DNA of 64,000 nucleotides, taken from contig RPFO01001162.1 of assembly GCA_009746045.1 (NCBI GenBank), positions 917,478 to 981,477 of the forward strand, read 5' to 3'. Below the pieces are notes generated by a model. That model saw only the letters and a list, made by a program, of their open reading frames with translations. It was not told the origin of the DNA and searched no databases. Each line of letters opens with the position of its first letter. Within the stretch, counting starts at the first letter, position 1. Source of the DNA: Mesostigma viride (lineage: Eukaryota > Streptophyta > Mesostigmatophyceae > Mesostigmatales > Mesostigmataceae). Position numbers and translations under genes: made by a program. Positions 20,918 to 31,933 of this stretch are shown here, one piece after another.

Positions 20918-21435
20918 GCTAAAAAAAAGGCGACGACGACATTCCAGGATCCCAAGAAGCTTATTGACAGAAAGAATAAGGTGAAGACTATCTGTGATAT
21001 TGGCGACCTCATCCTAGGCAAGCCCCCTAAGGATGTTACGATTGGTGCCGGGGAGTTTCGCAAGTATCTCGCCCAACTACGCGTTGAAGCGGCGGCCGAT
21101 TTCGCAAAGCAATCTGACACCTTCAACGGTGAGCTGGCCTATGATTTCGTCAACCAAGTCAAGTCCAAGGGCACCGAAAAGTTCAAGTGGAAACCAAAGG
21201 AGTACACGGAGGCGAAGGTGGACAAGGTCATCAAGTTCATGAAGTTGGATCTCAAGAGAAGGGATCGTGAACGGGCGAAGCTGCTTGAGGGTCAGGCAAA
21301 AGCGTCCAAAAAGAAGAGGGATGCGGATAAAAAGGAGAAGGGGAAGGATAAGGGGGTGGAAATGGAGGATGACGCGGCCGGGGGGAGAAGGGCGGGAAGG
21401 GAAAGAAGGGGAAGAAGGCGGGAGAAAAGGAAGAG
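20918..21435 (+). CDS. Exon: basic folded segment and Lys-rich tail
   Basis: The acceptor CCTTCCAGCAG allows a start at 20915 or 20918, both phase 0; the donor is GTGCGT at 21436. It encodes AKKKATTTFQDPKKLIDRKN and then a charged globular segment (GAGEFRKYLAQLRVEAAADF, EYTEAKVDKVIKFMKLDLKR) and a Lys/Glu-rich end. The end is homologous to the next exon (GKGKKGKKAGEKE), but in a different frame after a G6 run at 21380-21385. The reading therefore changes frame there, by a real or an assembly indel. Confidence 0.6.
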
Positions 21436-21465
21436 GTGCGTTTTTCGCGGAATTTTTTATTTAGA

Positions 21466-21488
21466 GGGGTAGCTCTGTGGAGTGAACC
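21466..21488. repeat. Palindrome in intron 9
   Basis: GGGGTAGCTCTGTGGAGTGA plus ACC, about 30 bases after the donor. A near copy is at the same relative place in the next intron. Confidence 0.75.
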
Positions 21489-21607
21489 TTTTTACCTTCT
21501 CCGTGCTTTGCACCCTATTCGGTATTTTTTGTCTGCACGCCGACTATTTGCAAACGTTAAACTATTTATTGTTTTCCTGTCTCATCTTCGTCAATGTCTT
21601 CCTCCAG

Positions 21608-21670
21608 GGTGGCGAGGGGGAGAAAGGCGGAAAAGGAAAGAAGGGGAAGAAGGCGGGAGAAAAGGAAGCG
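21608..21670 (+). CDS. Duplicated Lys/Gly-rich mini-exon, 21 codons
   Basis: The exon lies between CCTCCAG and GTGCGT. In the phase used by the following exon it encodes GGEGEKGGKGKKGKKAGEKE, nearly identical to the end of the preceding exon. Flanking introns 21436-21607 and 21671-21839 are also near copies of each other (same donor, palindrome, CCTTCT and AAACTATTTATTG blocks). The exon-intron unit is therefore a tandem duplication. Confidence 0.65.
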
Positions 21671-21697
21671 GTGCGTTTTTGGTGATTTAGATTCAGA

Positions 21698-21720
21698 GGG
21701 GTAGCTCCGTGGAGTGACCC
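21698..21720. repeat. Palindrome in intron 10
   Basis: GGGGTAGCTCCGTGGAGTGA plus CCC, the paired copy of the motif in intron 9. Confidence 0.75.
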
Positions 21721-21839
21721 TTTTTACCTTCTGTGTTCTTAGCACCCTACTCTGAGATTTTCCTACGCTCGCGGACTATATGAATACGTTAAACTATTTA
21801 TTGCTTTCTTGTCTCATGTTCGTCAATGCCTTCGTTCAG

Positions 21840-22650
21840 GGTGCCGAGGGGGAAGGAGACGGTGACGGAAGGTTGGCCGGCAATGATGCCGTTTTTGCAC
21901 TCGTCAAGGAGATGCTTAACTACGTCGAAGCCAGGGGCAAGGCGCCGGCGTCGGATATATTAAAGTGGCCTACCTTCTCCCCTTTTCTTGAGCTTCTGAA
22001 AGCACTTTCAAAGCTCTTCAAGGAGGGGATCCTGACGAGTAGTGGAAAGGTGGACAAGGAGCCGATCATCAAAGATTGGAAGATGGCAACGACCGTGGAC
22101 TCCGAGAAGGAGATCAGGGACAAAGCCATTCGGGACGCGAATGCTGTGCGGGAATCCCGTTGGATTCGACCGAGTGACTTCATCGATACCGGTTGCAATA
22201 GCATGCGCATTCACACCGTCAACGGGCTGATTTTGCCTGACAACATGAGGCAGCGGTTGCTAAGCGATGAGGTGTTCAGGGAGAACGGGCGCATCTTGCT
22301 GAATGCAAAGACAAACAGTTTGCATTTTAAGGTGTGCATCCCTGTGTGGCAGTTCGCCTTTCAAGCGCTTGCGGAAACCAAGCCAAGCCTCTTCGCCAAA
22401 CACATCACGTCCACCGGCCCTTACCGGGATTGGCTGAAAAAATGCCATGGCGCTAGGACTGACGCGGAGTTCGTGGGCTCGCGTTACTTTCGCCCCTTGT
22501 CCGACAAGGAGATTGAGAAGTATCTTGGAACCAAGTCCACCGCTTCTTTCCTCAAGAGAGGTGTTGAGTTCCGGACCTATGCACGAGTCGGGGAACAAGA
22601 CGACGTTCTGCCCTTTGATTTTCAACCAAGGGAGGTCTTCAGCCTAATAA
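21840..22650 (+). CDS. Exon (left half), interrupted by a LINE
   Basis: The acceptor CTTCGTTCAG ends at 21839. It encodes GAEGEGDGDGRLAGNDAVFA and then a globular, helical domain (LLKALSKLFKEGILTSSGKV, VCIPVWQFAFQALAETKPSL, STASFLKRGVEFRTYARVGE). At 22650 the coding frame EVFSLI is cut by an antisense LINE. The same frame resumes at 23428 as SQASLKAFDPRFHEE. The domain is not one I recognise. Confidence 0.7.
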
Positions 22651-23415
22651 TTAATTAATTAATTAATTAAACTCGTGCTCCCGTTGGGGAGTCACGGAGC
22701 ACCGAAGTGCTTTTAATCCCTGTGTGTGCACTACAGGAGAAAGGGCAGAGACCCCCAGTCTCCTTCATGCCAAAGGCATGCCACAGCTGCAATCGGGCGC
22801 GGCTAGCTAAAAGGACAGGCTAACGATCCGGCAAACTGTGGGTGCAATAAGACCCATGTGAGCATGTCATAGCAAGGAGCGTGGGCAAGTAATCTGAACA
22901 TAGCCAGGGCGTAGCATGGCTGTACTAGAACTAGGCTAAGGCTATGGCTGGTTGTGTACCGTGCGTTGGCGGCACGTGACTAGGTTTGTTGGCACAGCTA
23001 GGCAAACATTCTAGGCATGGCTGCCTTAGCGACAGTGACTCCAATGGTTACAAGCTAGGGCTATTGCTATTCTAGCCCGCTGGGGGCGTCCACATCTTGT
23101 GGTTGATCATCAGGTCCCCGCCCCTCCAGTACACCTTGGGCTTCTGGGGGTCCTGCTTATGGCGGAGGTATTCCGGCCACAGGTCGCGTCGCTGCTGTTG
23201 CTGAGCGGGGGTTAGGTCGTCATCCAGCGTCCAGGTGAGGTCGTGCAACCGCTTGCGACGAGAGAGGAACCGCTGCTTATCCTCAGGGGAGATGAAGGTG
23301 AGCAGGACTGGTGGGGTGGCCGCCTTGTCCCGTGAGTGGGGAAGGCGGTGGCACCCACGCAGTTCTACCTCACCTACCAGGCCCATGAGGGTAAGAAGCT
23401 GTTTCTTGATCTCGT
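22651..23415 (-). mobile_element. 5'-truncated antisense copy of the ORF1-only LINE, inside an exon
   Basis: The sequence is the reverse complement of the 3' part of the LINE at 5712-7694, from about its position 6940 to the TTAA tail (22651-22670). The translated ORF1 C-terminus is the same as in the longer copy, so divergence is very low. The target duplication TCAGCCTAATAA is at 22639-22650 and 23416-23427. The element's truncated 5' end overlaps the duplication by the microhomology TCAGC. Target-primed reverse transcription predicts 5' truncation, a tailed 3' end and such junction microhomology. Confidence 0.9.
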
Positions 23416-23427
23416 CAGCCTAATAAG

Positions 23428-23776
23428 CCAGGCCTCCTTAAAGGCATTCGACCCAAGATTTCACGAAGAACATCCTGATGGCGAATATCTCGTTCTTCGA
23501 TATGCGGTGGTCGACGGAAACCACTATTTCAAGGGTTTAAAGTCTTTCAAGCAATTGGAGGGGGAATGGACGCCCGGTGTGACACATGTTAAGAAACTAA
23601 TGTGTGAAGGGGGGGCAGCGTCTGAGAACGCGAAGGACAGTGCCGCGGCGGCTAAACTTTTCTCATCCCTTATGGAACAATTCCATACTGGGTACGGGGG
23701 AACGAACGTCATTCTGCTTCGGGGGGCCGACCTTCTTCCAAATTGGGACGAGTGTAAAAAGTTCCCGGAAATATCT
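23428..23776 (+). CDS. Exon (right half) after the LINE
   Basis: It continues the frame of 21840-22650 (with the target duplication counted once): SQASLKAFDPRFHEEHPDGE, then a globular region including EQFHTGYGGTNVILLRGADL. It ends LPNWDECKKFPEIS at a strong donor, GTAAGT (23777). It is phase 0 with the next exon. Confidence 0.7.
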
Positions 23777-23847
23777 GTAAGTGGTAGTTGTATCTATGGC
23801 AATGGTGACGCTGCAGTTCCACCACTTCGTCGTGTTATGTCGAGTAA

Positions 23848-23985
23848 GGGTCGCACTGTGGAGTGACCATGTCAAAAGTCTTCCTTTATCATGCATTATA
23901 AATGCGGGAAGTCGCACACAGAAACGACAATGGCAGTCAAACTCTCATCCCGACATATTTCTGGGGTGGTTTCGCAGAGTGACCC
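23848..23985. repeat. Two palindromes in intron 11
   Basis: Copies at 23848-23868 (GGGTCGCACTGTGGAGTGAC) and 23963-23985 (GGTTTCGCAGAGTGACCCT core). A weaker third (GTCACGCTGCAAGTCGACCC) is near 24041-24061. The intron spans 23777-24108. Confidence 0.75.
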
Positions 23986-24108
23986 TAACTTACCGATTTC
24001 GGCGCTGAAGACCATTTTTCGCGCTCCCGTGCGTTCATAACGTCACGCTGCAAGTCGACCCTTGAATTGTTCTTGTGTGTCAATTTTTCGTTCCTCTGTT
24101 CGTGACAG

Positions 24109-26080
24109 GAGGTTGGGAAGAAGAAGCTGGATCGCCTATTCGAAATCTCCAAGGGCGCCAATGCCGAAGATCAGGCGGTAGCGGATCGGACGCTTGGGCA
24201 GGCGCTTCTGGATGTTTGGAATTACAACAGGCTGTACTTGCACGGCGTCGTGAAGCAGGGCAAAGGGCATTTTATTCCCGATGGCCATTACACGAACCTG
24301 CTGGCGTACATCCTGCCGGCCACCAAACAATCAGTCGGGAGGGAAGGGAGTTTGGAGGGGAGTAAGGAGGATAAGGGGGAGTTGAGGGAGGAAGAAGGCG
24401 AGCGGAAAAAAAACAAGGCCCAACCTTCCCAAATTTCAAATTACAATCGAGTTCTGGCGAACACCTTCCTGCGCCTCACAAAGGCCAGGCCGGATGATGA
24501 GAATGACGTCACACCAGCTTCTGAGGAGACTATGACTCTCAGATGCCGGTTCGCTAACGCCGAGGGCACCAAGAAGGGGCAAAAGGTGTCCTGGACGTCT
24601 GTAAGGAACCTGGCGTCGTTTCCGATGATGGACGCTGTGTGTGAATGCATCATGAGTGGGGAGGTTGGGCCCGAAAAGCTGTCAAAGTTGGTGGAGTTGG
24701 CCAAGGACGTACTTGAGTGCGTTCGCCAATTCATCCTTATTAAGTTTCAGGAAAAGCCCGACTTGGATGGCGAATGTAAGGGGGGGCTGATATGGAGTAC
24801 AAGGCTTCTCGCTTATTTGAAGAGGTGTTCGGCTTACGACTACTTGGGCGGATGCCAAGGAACAAGGACGTCGTCGATCGATTCCTTGCATTTTGGGAGA
24901 AGGCCGTCATCATCACGCGCAATGTCGCCTACCTCTTAAAGTCCGAAGGTCTTGCCAATCACCTAAGGATTCCGAGAAAGGATCTGATGGATAGCAAAAT
25001 CGATCTAGTGGATCTCCTCGACAAAACCGCTCCGAACTTCAGCATGAAGGGTTCGCACGGCCTTCTGGACAAGGACTTGTATCTCCACTATCAAAAAAAG
25101 ATGGAAGGAGGGGAAGGGAAGAAGGAGGCGGTTGTTGAGGCGAAGGAGAAAGTTGCAGGGAAAGGGGGGAGAAGGTGGAAGAGAAAAGTGCTGAGCCGAT
25201 TGAGTATAACTGGCGCAGCATTTCCTGGGATAAGATGACCGTCTGGTATTCTTCTCATAGTCTCCCTAAAGGCGGCCCTGACAGGAAGAAGGCATTTGTG
25301 AGGAGGGTGGCGGCGGAGGTGGCGGTGGGCGACGGTGAGGGCTTCCCATCCACTTTCGCGAGGCAAGACGATGGCCTGACGCCACTACCGTGCTGTAGAA
25401 TCCTGAATTTGGATGGTGAGTTCGGCCGCAAGTGGACGTCCTTCAAGGACTTCTGGTGGGGTGACCATGACCTCTTTATGGTTCCTCCAAAAAAGACAAC
25501 TGTCGAACGAGCTTCCGGTTACCACAGGAAGCTTATCGAGCTAGCGACGCAGTTTTTCGAGGAGTTGCGTCCCATCGTGGTCGTTTTTGGCGGAAAGAAG
25601 TCATTGGATGGCTTCGAAGACTTACTGGTTCGGATGGGGAAGATGCCTGACGTCTCGTGGACGTCATTGGCGAAGAAGAGGAAGGCTGAGGATGACGCGG
25701 AAGGAGATTCGGATGGGGACGAAGGAGGCGAGGGACAGGGAAAGGAAGGAGGGTCGACTCGCAGAGCGACGTCTACGGGGGGAGAGAAGTCGTCACCGCA
25801 GAAGACGTCTAAGGGGGGAGAGAAGTCGTCACCGCAGAAGACGTCTAAGGGGGGAGAGAAGTCGTCACCGCAGAAGACGCGGGACAAAGGGAAGGGTGGG
25901 CAGCGGCCGTCTGTCCAGCCGCAGCCGGAGTCACACCCTTCCAAAAAGCTTCGAAAGGCAGTTGTTCAAATCTCGGACGACGAAGATGAAGCTGAGCCTG
26001 GCGCTTCTGCCCGGCCTGTCGCTCCTTCCGCGCCTACGCGCGTTTCAAAGTATCCCAAGAAAGAGCTTCGAAGGCAGCCA
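24109..26080 (+). CDS. Long exon (left part), globular plus acidic/Lys-rich repeats
   Basis: The acceptor TTCGTGACAG ends at 24108. Successive frames encode EVGKKKLDRLFEISKGANAE to about 24.78 kb, MEYKASRLFEEVFGLRLLGR to about 25.16 kb, and EEKSAEPIEYNWRSISWDKM to 26080. The changes lie at G runs (24780-24786 and 25164-25169). The last part has a globular stretch (RILNLDGEFGRKWTSFKDFW, FFEELRPIVVVFGGKKSLDG), an acidic linker, three copies of GGEKSSPQKTSK, and a nuclear-localisation-like KKLRKAVVQISDDEDEAEPG. At 26080, after RRQP, a 6.8-kb TIR element interrupts it. Function unknown. Confidence 0.65.
25751..25771 (+). repeat. Intronic-type palindrome inside coding sequence
   Basis: GGGTCGACTCGCAGAGCGAC plus G, in frame, encodes the core of GGSTRRATS. 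The same core is encoded at 33197-33217. It matches the arms of the intronic palindrome family. Confidence 0.7.
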
Positions 26081-26094
26081 CACCGGGAAGGGGG

Positions 26095-26700
26095 GTGTGA
26101 CATTTTGTGATATTTTGTGACATATCACGTGACATTTTGTGATGTGGATGTGACAAAATGTGACACTTTGTGATTTTTTGTGACAAAACTGTGATATTCT
26201 GTGACATTTCGTGATAAATCATGTGATAAAACCAGCATATTCTGTGATTATCTTTGTGACAAAAACAAGGAATTTATCACAAAATATCAATGTCACGACT
26301 TGACAAAACGCACTGACAAAATCCGTGACATTATCACTGATATATCACGAAAAAAGGGTGACAAATCCGTGACATTATCACAAAAAAAAGGGTGACAAAT
26401 CCGTGACATTATCACGAAAAAAGGGTGACAAATCCGTGACATTATCACTGATATATCAGGAAAAAAAGGGTGACGAAATCCGTGACGTTATCACTGATAT
26501 ATCAGGAAAAAAAGGGTGACGAAATCCGTGACATTGTCACTGATATATCAGGAAAAAAAGGGTGACAAAGCCGTGACAATGTCACTGATAAATCTAGGGA
26601 GAAAACAGTGACATAAAACCACGGGCGATCATGACATATCACACAGATATATCGTGACATATCACACGGATATATCAGAACACATTCCAAAGCAAAACGG
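26095..26700. repeat. Subterminal TGTGACA repeats, left end
   Basis: Dozens of copies of TGTGACA, TTTTGTGA and TATCAC(T/A) in both orientations, including four near-copies of a block with GGTGAC(G/A)AAATCCGTGAC and ATTATCACTGATATATCA. No gene. These are likely transposase-binding repeats by analogy with CACTA elements. Confidence 0.75.
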
Positions 26701-27256
26701 ATGAAAAGCACACCTCGCGATTTCTTTATTACAAATATAAAGATAAATGTAACAGATCTTCATTCTTCATTCTTGATTCTTCATTCTTCAACAGTGATTA
26801 TCGATCAGTGACAATTTGCAAACGCCGGCTTGGCGCTTGTCGTTGCGTGACAGAAATCTCAGAATGTTCCTGGAATGCAATAAAAAACGCACATGCGCAA
26901 GAAACATGAACGGATGGTTGGTGTCAGCTGTCTCATCTGCCACCGCACCCTAGAAAACCAATTCATGAACAAGAAAGCGCTCGATATAGATCAAGAAAAC
27001 AAAAACAAACCTGCGCAGCCGTGGCGCCTAGATGACGATGTTAAGTGGACGACGACGAGGAGGCCGGCACCTTGTCTCCCTGTGAGCAGAAAAAAAAAGG
27101 CAAGTTTGAACACTCAAGATTTGTCATAGCCTTTCACAGCCTCGATCAATAGAAATGTTGCACATCAAAATCAATGTGTTGCCTAGAACATCCTTGAATG
27201 GGTTTCAAGAACAGCAAGGCGGCCTCCCCCGCCCGCAAACTCATAATCCCAGTGTT

Positions 27257-27283
27257 TACAACCCCCTCATGAGGGGGTTGTAA
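27257..27283. repeat. Perfect 26-bp hairpin
   Basis: TACAACCCCCTCA joined directly to TGAGGGGGTTGTA gives a perfect palindrome with no loop, within the TIR element. A 15-A run follows 20 bases later. Its role is unknown; it could be a small insertion footprint. Confidence 0.7.
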
Positions 27284-27734
27284 AATTGCAATCAGTCATT
27301 AAAAAAAAAAAAAAATCCCAGTTTCACACACTGCCCACTCATAAATAATCCCAGTTTCCCACAGCCCCCACTCAGCCCACTCTGACATAAACCACCCCAG
27401 TTTAGACACCCCCTCTCATGAATAAGCCCAGTTTCCCACAGTCACCTGGGAGACCGCGCAACCTGGGGTCAGTCAGGTCAGTCACAGCCGGTGCGGCGCT
27501 AGATTACAATACCGGTCCGATGTAGTGTAGTGGGGTGGGTGGGGTGGGGGTGGGGTGGGGGAAGGGGGGGGGGGTTCCCCTCTCCTTTGGTGGGTGTCAA
27601 GGGGGACATTGGTAGGGGTTGATGATTTAGTAGTTGTGGAACGCAGTTGTAAATGTGGGTAGCTCGTGCGTAGGTCACAGGTTCTTGTGAGGGGTGGGGA
27701 TGCTTGGGTTGCCGTGGTGGCTTGCCTACGGTAC

Positions 27735-27931
27735 GTAGGTGCCTGAATACAGTGGTGGGCAGGTGCACTTCGTGCACCCAGAGCAGGTGGCAGTTTACAT
27801 TCCCCCACCTGCAAGAAATAGCCAAGAGTGTATTAAAGGCCATATGCCCCTTCTCAGGGCTAAGTGCTACATATACTCCCAACGGAGTTATGTTCCTAAT
27901 TAATTAATTAATTAATTAATTAATTAATGGT
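27735..27931 (+). mobile_element. LINE 3'-end fragment with TTAA tail
   Basis: The segment GTAGGTGCCTGAATACA to AACGGAGTTATGTTCC plus eight TTAA units (27898-27928) matches the 3' ends at 35940-36095 and 61462-61609. It is a short 5'-truncated LINE copy inserted in the TIR element. Just upstream, 27528-27580 is a G-rich run (GGGTGGGGTGGGGGTGGGG type) able to form G-quadruplexes. Confidence 0.7.
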
Positions 27932-30900
27932 ACGTAGGCGGGCTTGGCGATGGTCTATGCAGCAGGGTCAGTTATGGTTGAGTGGACAAGGGGTTGGTTG
28001 CCCCGGAGGCCGGGGTGGGCGGGGTTGGTTATGGTTCACGTGGATGGTGGGGTGGAGTCATCGTATATTAGGGCAGCGGGGGGTGGGGTCACTGGGCGGG
28101 GTGCAATGGTGTAGGGGAACCTCGTTGTGGGGCGGTAGGGTGGTTTAGTGGATGGTTTGCGATGTTGGTGTGGAATGTGGTGGAGGTAATACGGAAGGGT
28201 GGTAGTCACATAGGTTGGCTAGGGGGACTCAAAAAGTGGATGGTCGGGTGGGTCAGCGTATGGTTTGGGAAGGAGGGCAGTGTATGGTTTGGGGAGGAGG
28301 GCGGTGTTACGGTGTTGTGGGGGACCTCAGGGTGGGGGCGAGAGTGGTCCGTAGTCAGGGGGGGATGGATAGCGGCATGTGGATGTCCGTAATGTATCTT
28401 TGTGGGTGGGGTGGGTATGGAACAGGCAGGGGAGTGGGGCGAGTGGGGGTTAGCAGGGTGGAGGGTGCTGGCATTGTGGCGGGATGGTTGGAGGCACATG
28501 GACACACATAATGGCAAGAGTAACTGCATGCATAGCAACATGGGACCAGCTGTTCCGAGAACATCTGCAACCCTCACCATGCAACAACCAACAGCAACCG
28601 GCAACTGCCAACAGTGACAACGTTCGCAAGATGTGACGCCAAGGCCATTGGAGATCCTGATGTAATTTCGGGGGGTTCCTAGTCCTGCCGTGTACTTAAC
28701 TTAATTCAGGGCCGCACACTTCGTGTGGTGCAGTGGTGCAGCGAGGGCTCATGGCCGGTATGGTGGTAGCCGGTAGGTGAAGACCTTGCTGCGAATCGAG
28801 GGCGTGATATTGCATGGGAAAATGATGCCGAGAGTCTCAGGGCGTCTCGCGTGGTGACAGCTGCAGCGTGTGGGCCGAGGAGCTCGAGATGCAGGTCTCG
28901 TCGGTACATGTGGGCCACTGGTGAGGGCGCCAATGTGATGGAGGCCTTTCCATCGTGCCAGTTGGACATCACTCAACAGCCAAAGGGGCGGCTGCATTGG
29001 CGGTGGGGCTAGAATTCTGGTAACTGCACAGAATTGACCCAAGAAAGCTCGAATCGCGGGCATGGGCAGGCGAGGTAAAAGAGGGAAACATTGCGCCAGC
29101 GGTTGAGGAAAGAAGGCCTGTTTACAGTGCTGGGCCTCAGAAGGAGTCGAGGCGTCGGCTCAGTTGGCAGGGCGACGATAAGTCTGTCAAAGCTGCGCAT
29201 GGGTGGCGCAATGAGAGCTCATTAGGAAGGTCTCGCGCAGGAGGTTTCGATAGGCTAAAATTTTTCTCAGTCCTCGAAGATTAGGCGGGTGAAAATCGTA
29301 AATCCGCCATAGCCGCCATTTAAAAAATTTTCCCGCTTTCCATGGGATATACTGCCTAGCCTTACAGTAGCCAAATGGATTTGCGTGCGCCTCAGTCCAT
29401 GCACCTAGTCGTTCGCCATCGGTTTCGGCGCAATATTTGAATTTTGCGCAAGGATCCTGACGGGTTGATTCCAGACTTGCGCTTGTTGCGAAAGATTATT
29501 GATTTATTTTGTCCATTCATTCCAGACTCCCAAGCTAGGGGCCGCCGTCGACTGTAGTCTGAACGGTACGGCTAACAGTTACGATGCCAGGCCAGCAGCA
29601 AGCGGTCAAAACCAAGCGATACTAGAGAGTCATGTCAGTCGTCTTTTTACTGGTTTCGTCAGTCAGTTATTCCTCATGTATGTCAAACTACTTCTACTTG
29701 GGAAGATATGTAGTAGCGGCGAATCGGAAGTGGACGTGGGCAGGGGGGGGCGGGAAGTACGACTGATGCAATATACCGTACGTTAGTTATCGTCACAAAG
29801 CGAGTGACTGACGATAGTAAAGGGCCTCTAATGACGACAGTGATGACGATAGTATTTGGCACTGATGAGTGATGACAGGAAGAGCGATGACCCCAAGTTA
29901 CCAGACTTTGCGACGTTGATGAGACTTAGCGAATTGCGAGCCCTCATTCCAGTGGTTGCGCGGGTGTTACCGTTGAAGTTGAAGAAAAAAAAACTTGACT
30001 TGAACATCTATCCACGCTGCACAGGTGGGAAAGGTGGAAGGGAGCTGCGATCGGCTCGCAGCCAAGGCGGGATTATGTGCCTTTTGATTTCCAGCAATGT
30101 CGCTTCTGTATGAACGCACGTGGTGGTTGGAATAGGAGCATAGGCTCACTGATGACCGTCGTGATTTATGTAGCCATTAGGGCGTCGTCTTAAATGAATT
30201 CAGGAGCGAGCTCGGACAAGGCTACAAGCAGCCATCGGGGGAGAAACATAGGCATGGTCTGGAATAAAGCTTTAATCGATCTGTTCGCTCAGTGGTAGGC
30301 ACAGCACATTCGGACATCCAGAAGCTGCCCACTCTTTACCAGTTGAGGTGAGCAAGGAATTCCTCGCCTGAAATTCTAATAAGTTTGCATCGACTTTAAC
30401 ATGCATGCCGTACGCACGTGGCATTCTCACGTATCGCCCTAGGGCCAAGGCTGCTATGGGCCGCTCGGTTTCATGCCAAGTTAGCCGTGCTTGCCATGAA
30501 TGCTGCAGCAGTTTCACTATCTCATTCGTACAAGGTCAATAGACTATGCAAACGACATCCGATTTAGTTTTCATGAAGGGCATAACCTTGTTCAGATTGA
30601 GAGTTGCATGGCATGGGCTGCTCTTGCGCCACTTTCCTTGTCTTAACCTACTGATTCTCTGTTTATGCTTTCGGTCGTTATACATTCGTATGTGTGCATC
30701 TGTGTTGCCATTGTGGTGTCAATTTTGCGCGTGTACTTGTGATGCCTGATACCGTTGGACTTGCACGCGGCCCCATCGCATGTGGCAGCGACAAGCTCTT
30801 GGTCGCCTGTCCAGCGCGGCGAATTCTTGATGGTGAGCAACGGTGATCATTCTTTATGTAGTGCTCATTCCTCAAATTATCAACGTGCTGTGCGTGTCAG

Positions 30901-31840
30901 CCACCATTGGCCTTGTTCTTCCAGCTTCCGTGCATGATTTTTTTGTAGCCCGCTGGTGATGCTCTGAGCTACAAATAGTTTGCATTATTTGTCCCAATTC
31001 CTTCGCTGTCGGTAGAATCTTCTTTGCAATCCAGTAGCCTTGGTTGACATTCGTGGCATTGCTGGACTATATCTCGCTTCCTTGCATGGGTAGCATCTTT
31101 GCATATTTATCCTTTTTGCTCAGATCACAGCTTTTTGTCATTCCCTCCCCCCCGCTCCCCACCCTGAACGACTCCTGCTAGTGTCAACTGCAGACGTAGA
31201 GCCTTCAGCCTCGTTAGAGTTCATCCTACCTGTAACGGGGCATATTGTTGGTTGATTGGCCTTGCATTTTCTTGGCACTATTCAGGCGTTTCTTTCTTAT
31301 TGCCGTATTAACCATACAGAGATTGCAATGAAGTAGATTGTGAGGCCTCTTGGCATGTTAGGGAACCTTTGCGACTCCAGGATTTCTGGGTGTGCAGTTC
31401 CCTACAACTTGTGAGGCATGTAGATACAATTTAGGTGAACATCTATGGCCAATTTTTTTTCTCGAGCACCCCTGTCTCTCTCTTGGCCCAGTATCTCACC
31501 TTTCTTTGTCCTAAAATTAGGCCGGTACTCATAGATAGCCACGCAACTGCTGCGATCTCCCCCGCATCCTTACATACAAGTGAACTGAAGTCATGCAAAG
31601 TTGTTGGCACGTCCAGCGCGTAGCGTTCATCTCACTAACAAATTTTTGTGTGTACCGATGCGTGCTTTGCCGGATGATGTATTTTTGTCTTGCATGCAGG
31701 CAATATACCTAACACAGTCGGGCCGGGCACATCCGTCAGTCCAACACGGCGAGAGGCCACATGCGGATGCAGATTTTGTAGGCTCTGAGCCTTCAATGGT
31801 CACATTGCCGTAGCACTTGACAGTGTCCTGTGATTGTTTC
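27932..31840. other. Interior of the TIR element, no confident gene
   Basis: About 3.9 kb of mixed sequence. Between 27.93 and 28.5 kb it is GT-rich (GGTTTGG/GGTGGGG). From 28.7 to 29.25 kb a minus-strand frame is open but shows no motif I trust. From 29.9 to 31.8 kb scattered acceptor-like sites precede short open pieces (for example YVPFDFQQCRFCMNARGG at about 30070-30125). These could be transposase exons, but no DDE signature is visible. Confidence 0.4.
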
Positions 31841-31843
31841 TAG

Positions 31844-31933
31844 AGAGTCATCCAGTTACTTCAGCAATGGTGGCTGGGACAGCCCTCGTGATGGTTTCGG
31901 TGATGATGAGGATGATGACTTTGATGACGAGGA
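31844..31933 (+). CDS. Possible terminal exon inside the TIR element
   Basis: After an acceptor-like TTGTTTCTAG the frame encodes ESSSYFSNGGWDSPRDGFGD, then DEDDDFDDEDC and a stop. Acidic ends of this kind close many plant-type transposases. There is no further support, so this is a weak call. It could be the 3' end of the element's own gene. Confidence 0.3.

Noticed and set aside
27528-27580. G-rich run as a telomeric repeat
   Set aside because: Units are irregular GGGGTGGG, not a telomere motif. It is more likely a simple G-rich tract with quadruplex potential.
28700-29200. Minus-strand frames resembling retrotransposon pol linker peptides
   Set aside because: No RT, RNase H or integrase motif is present; the resemblance is by composition only.
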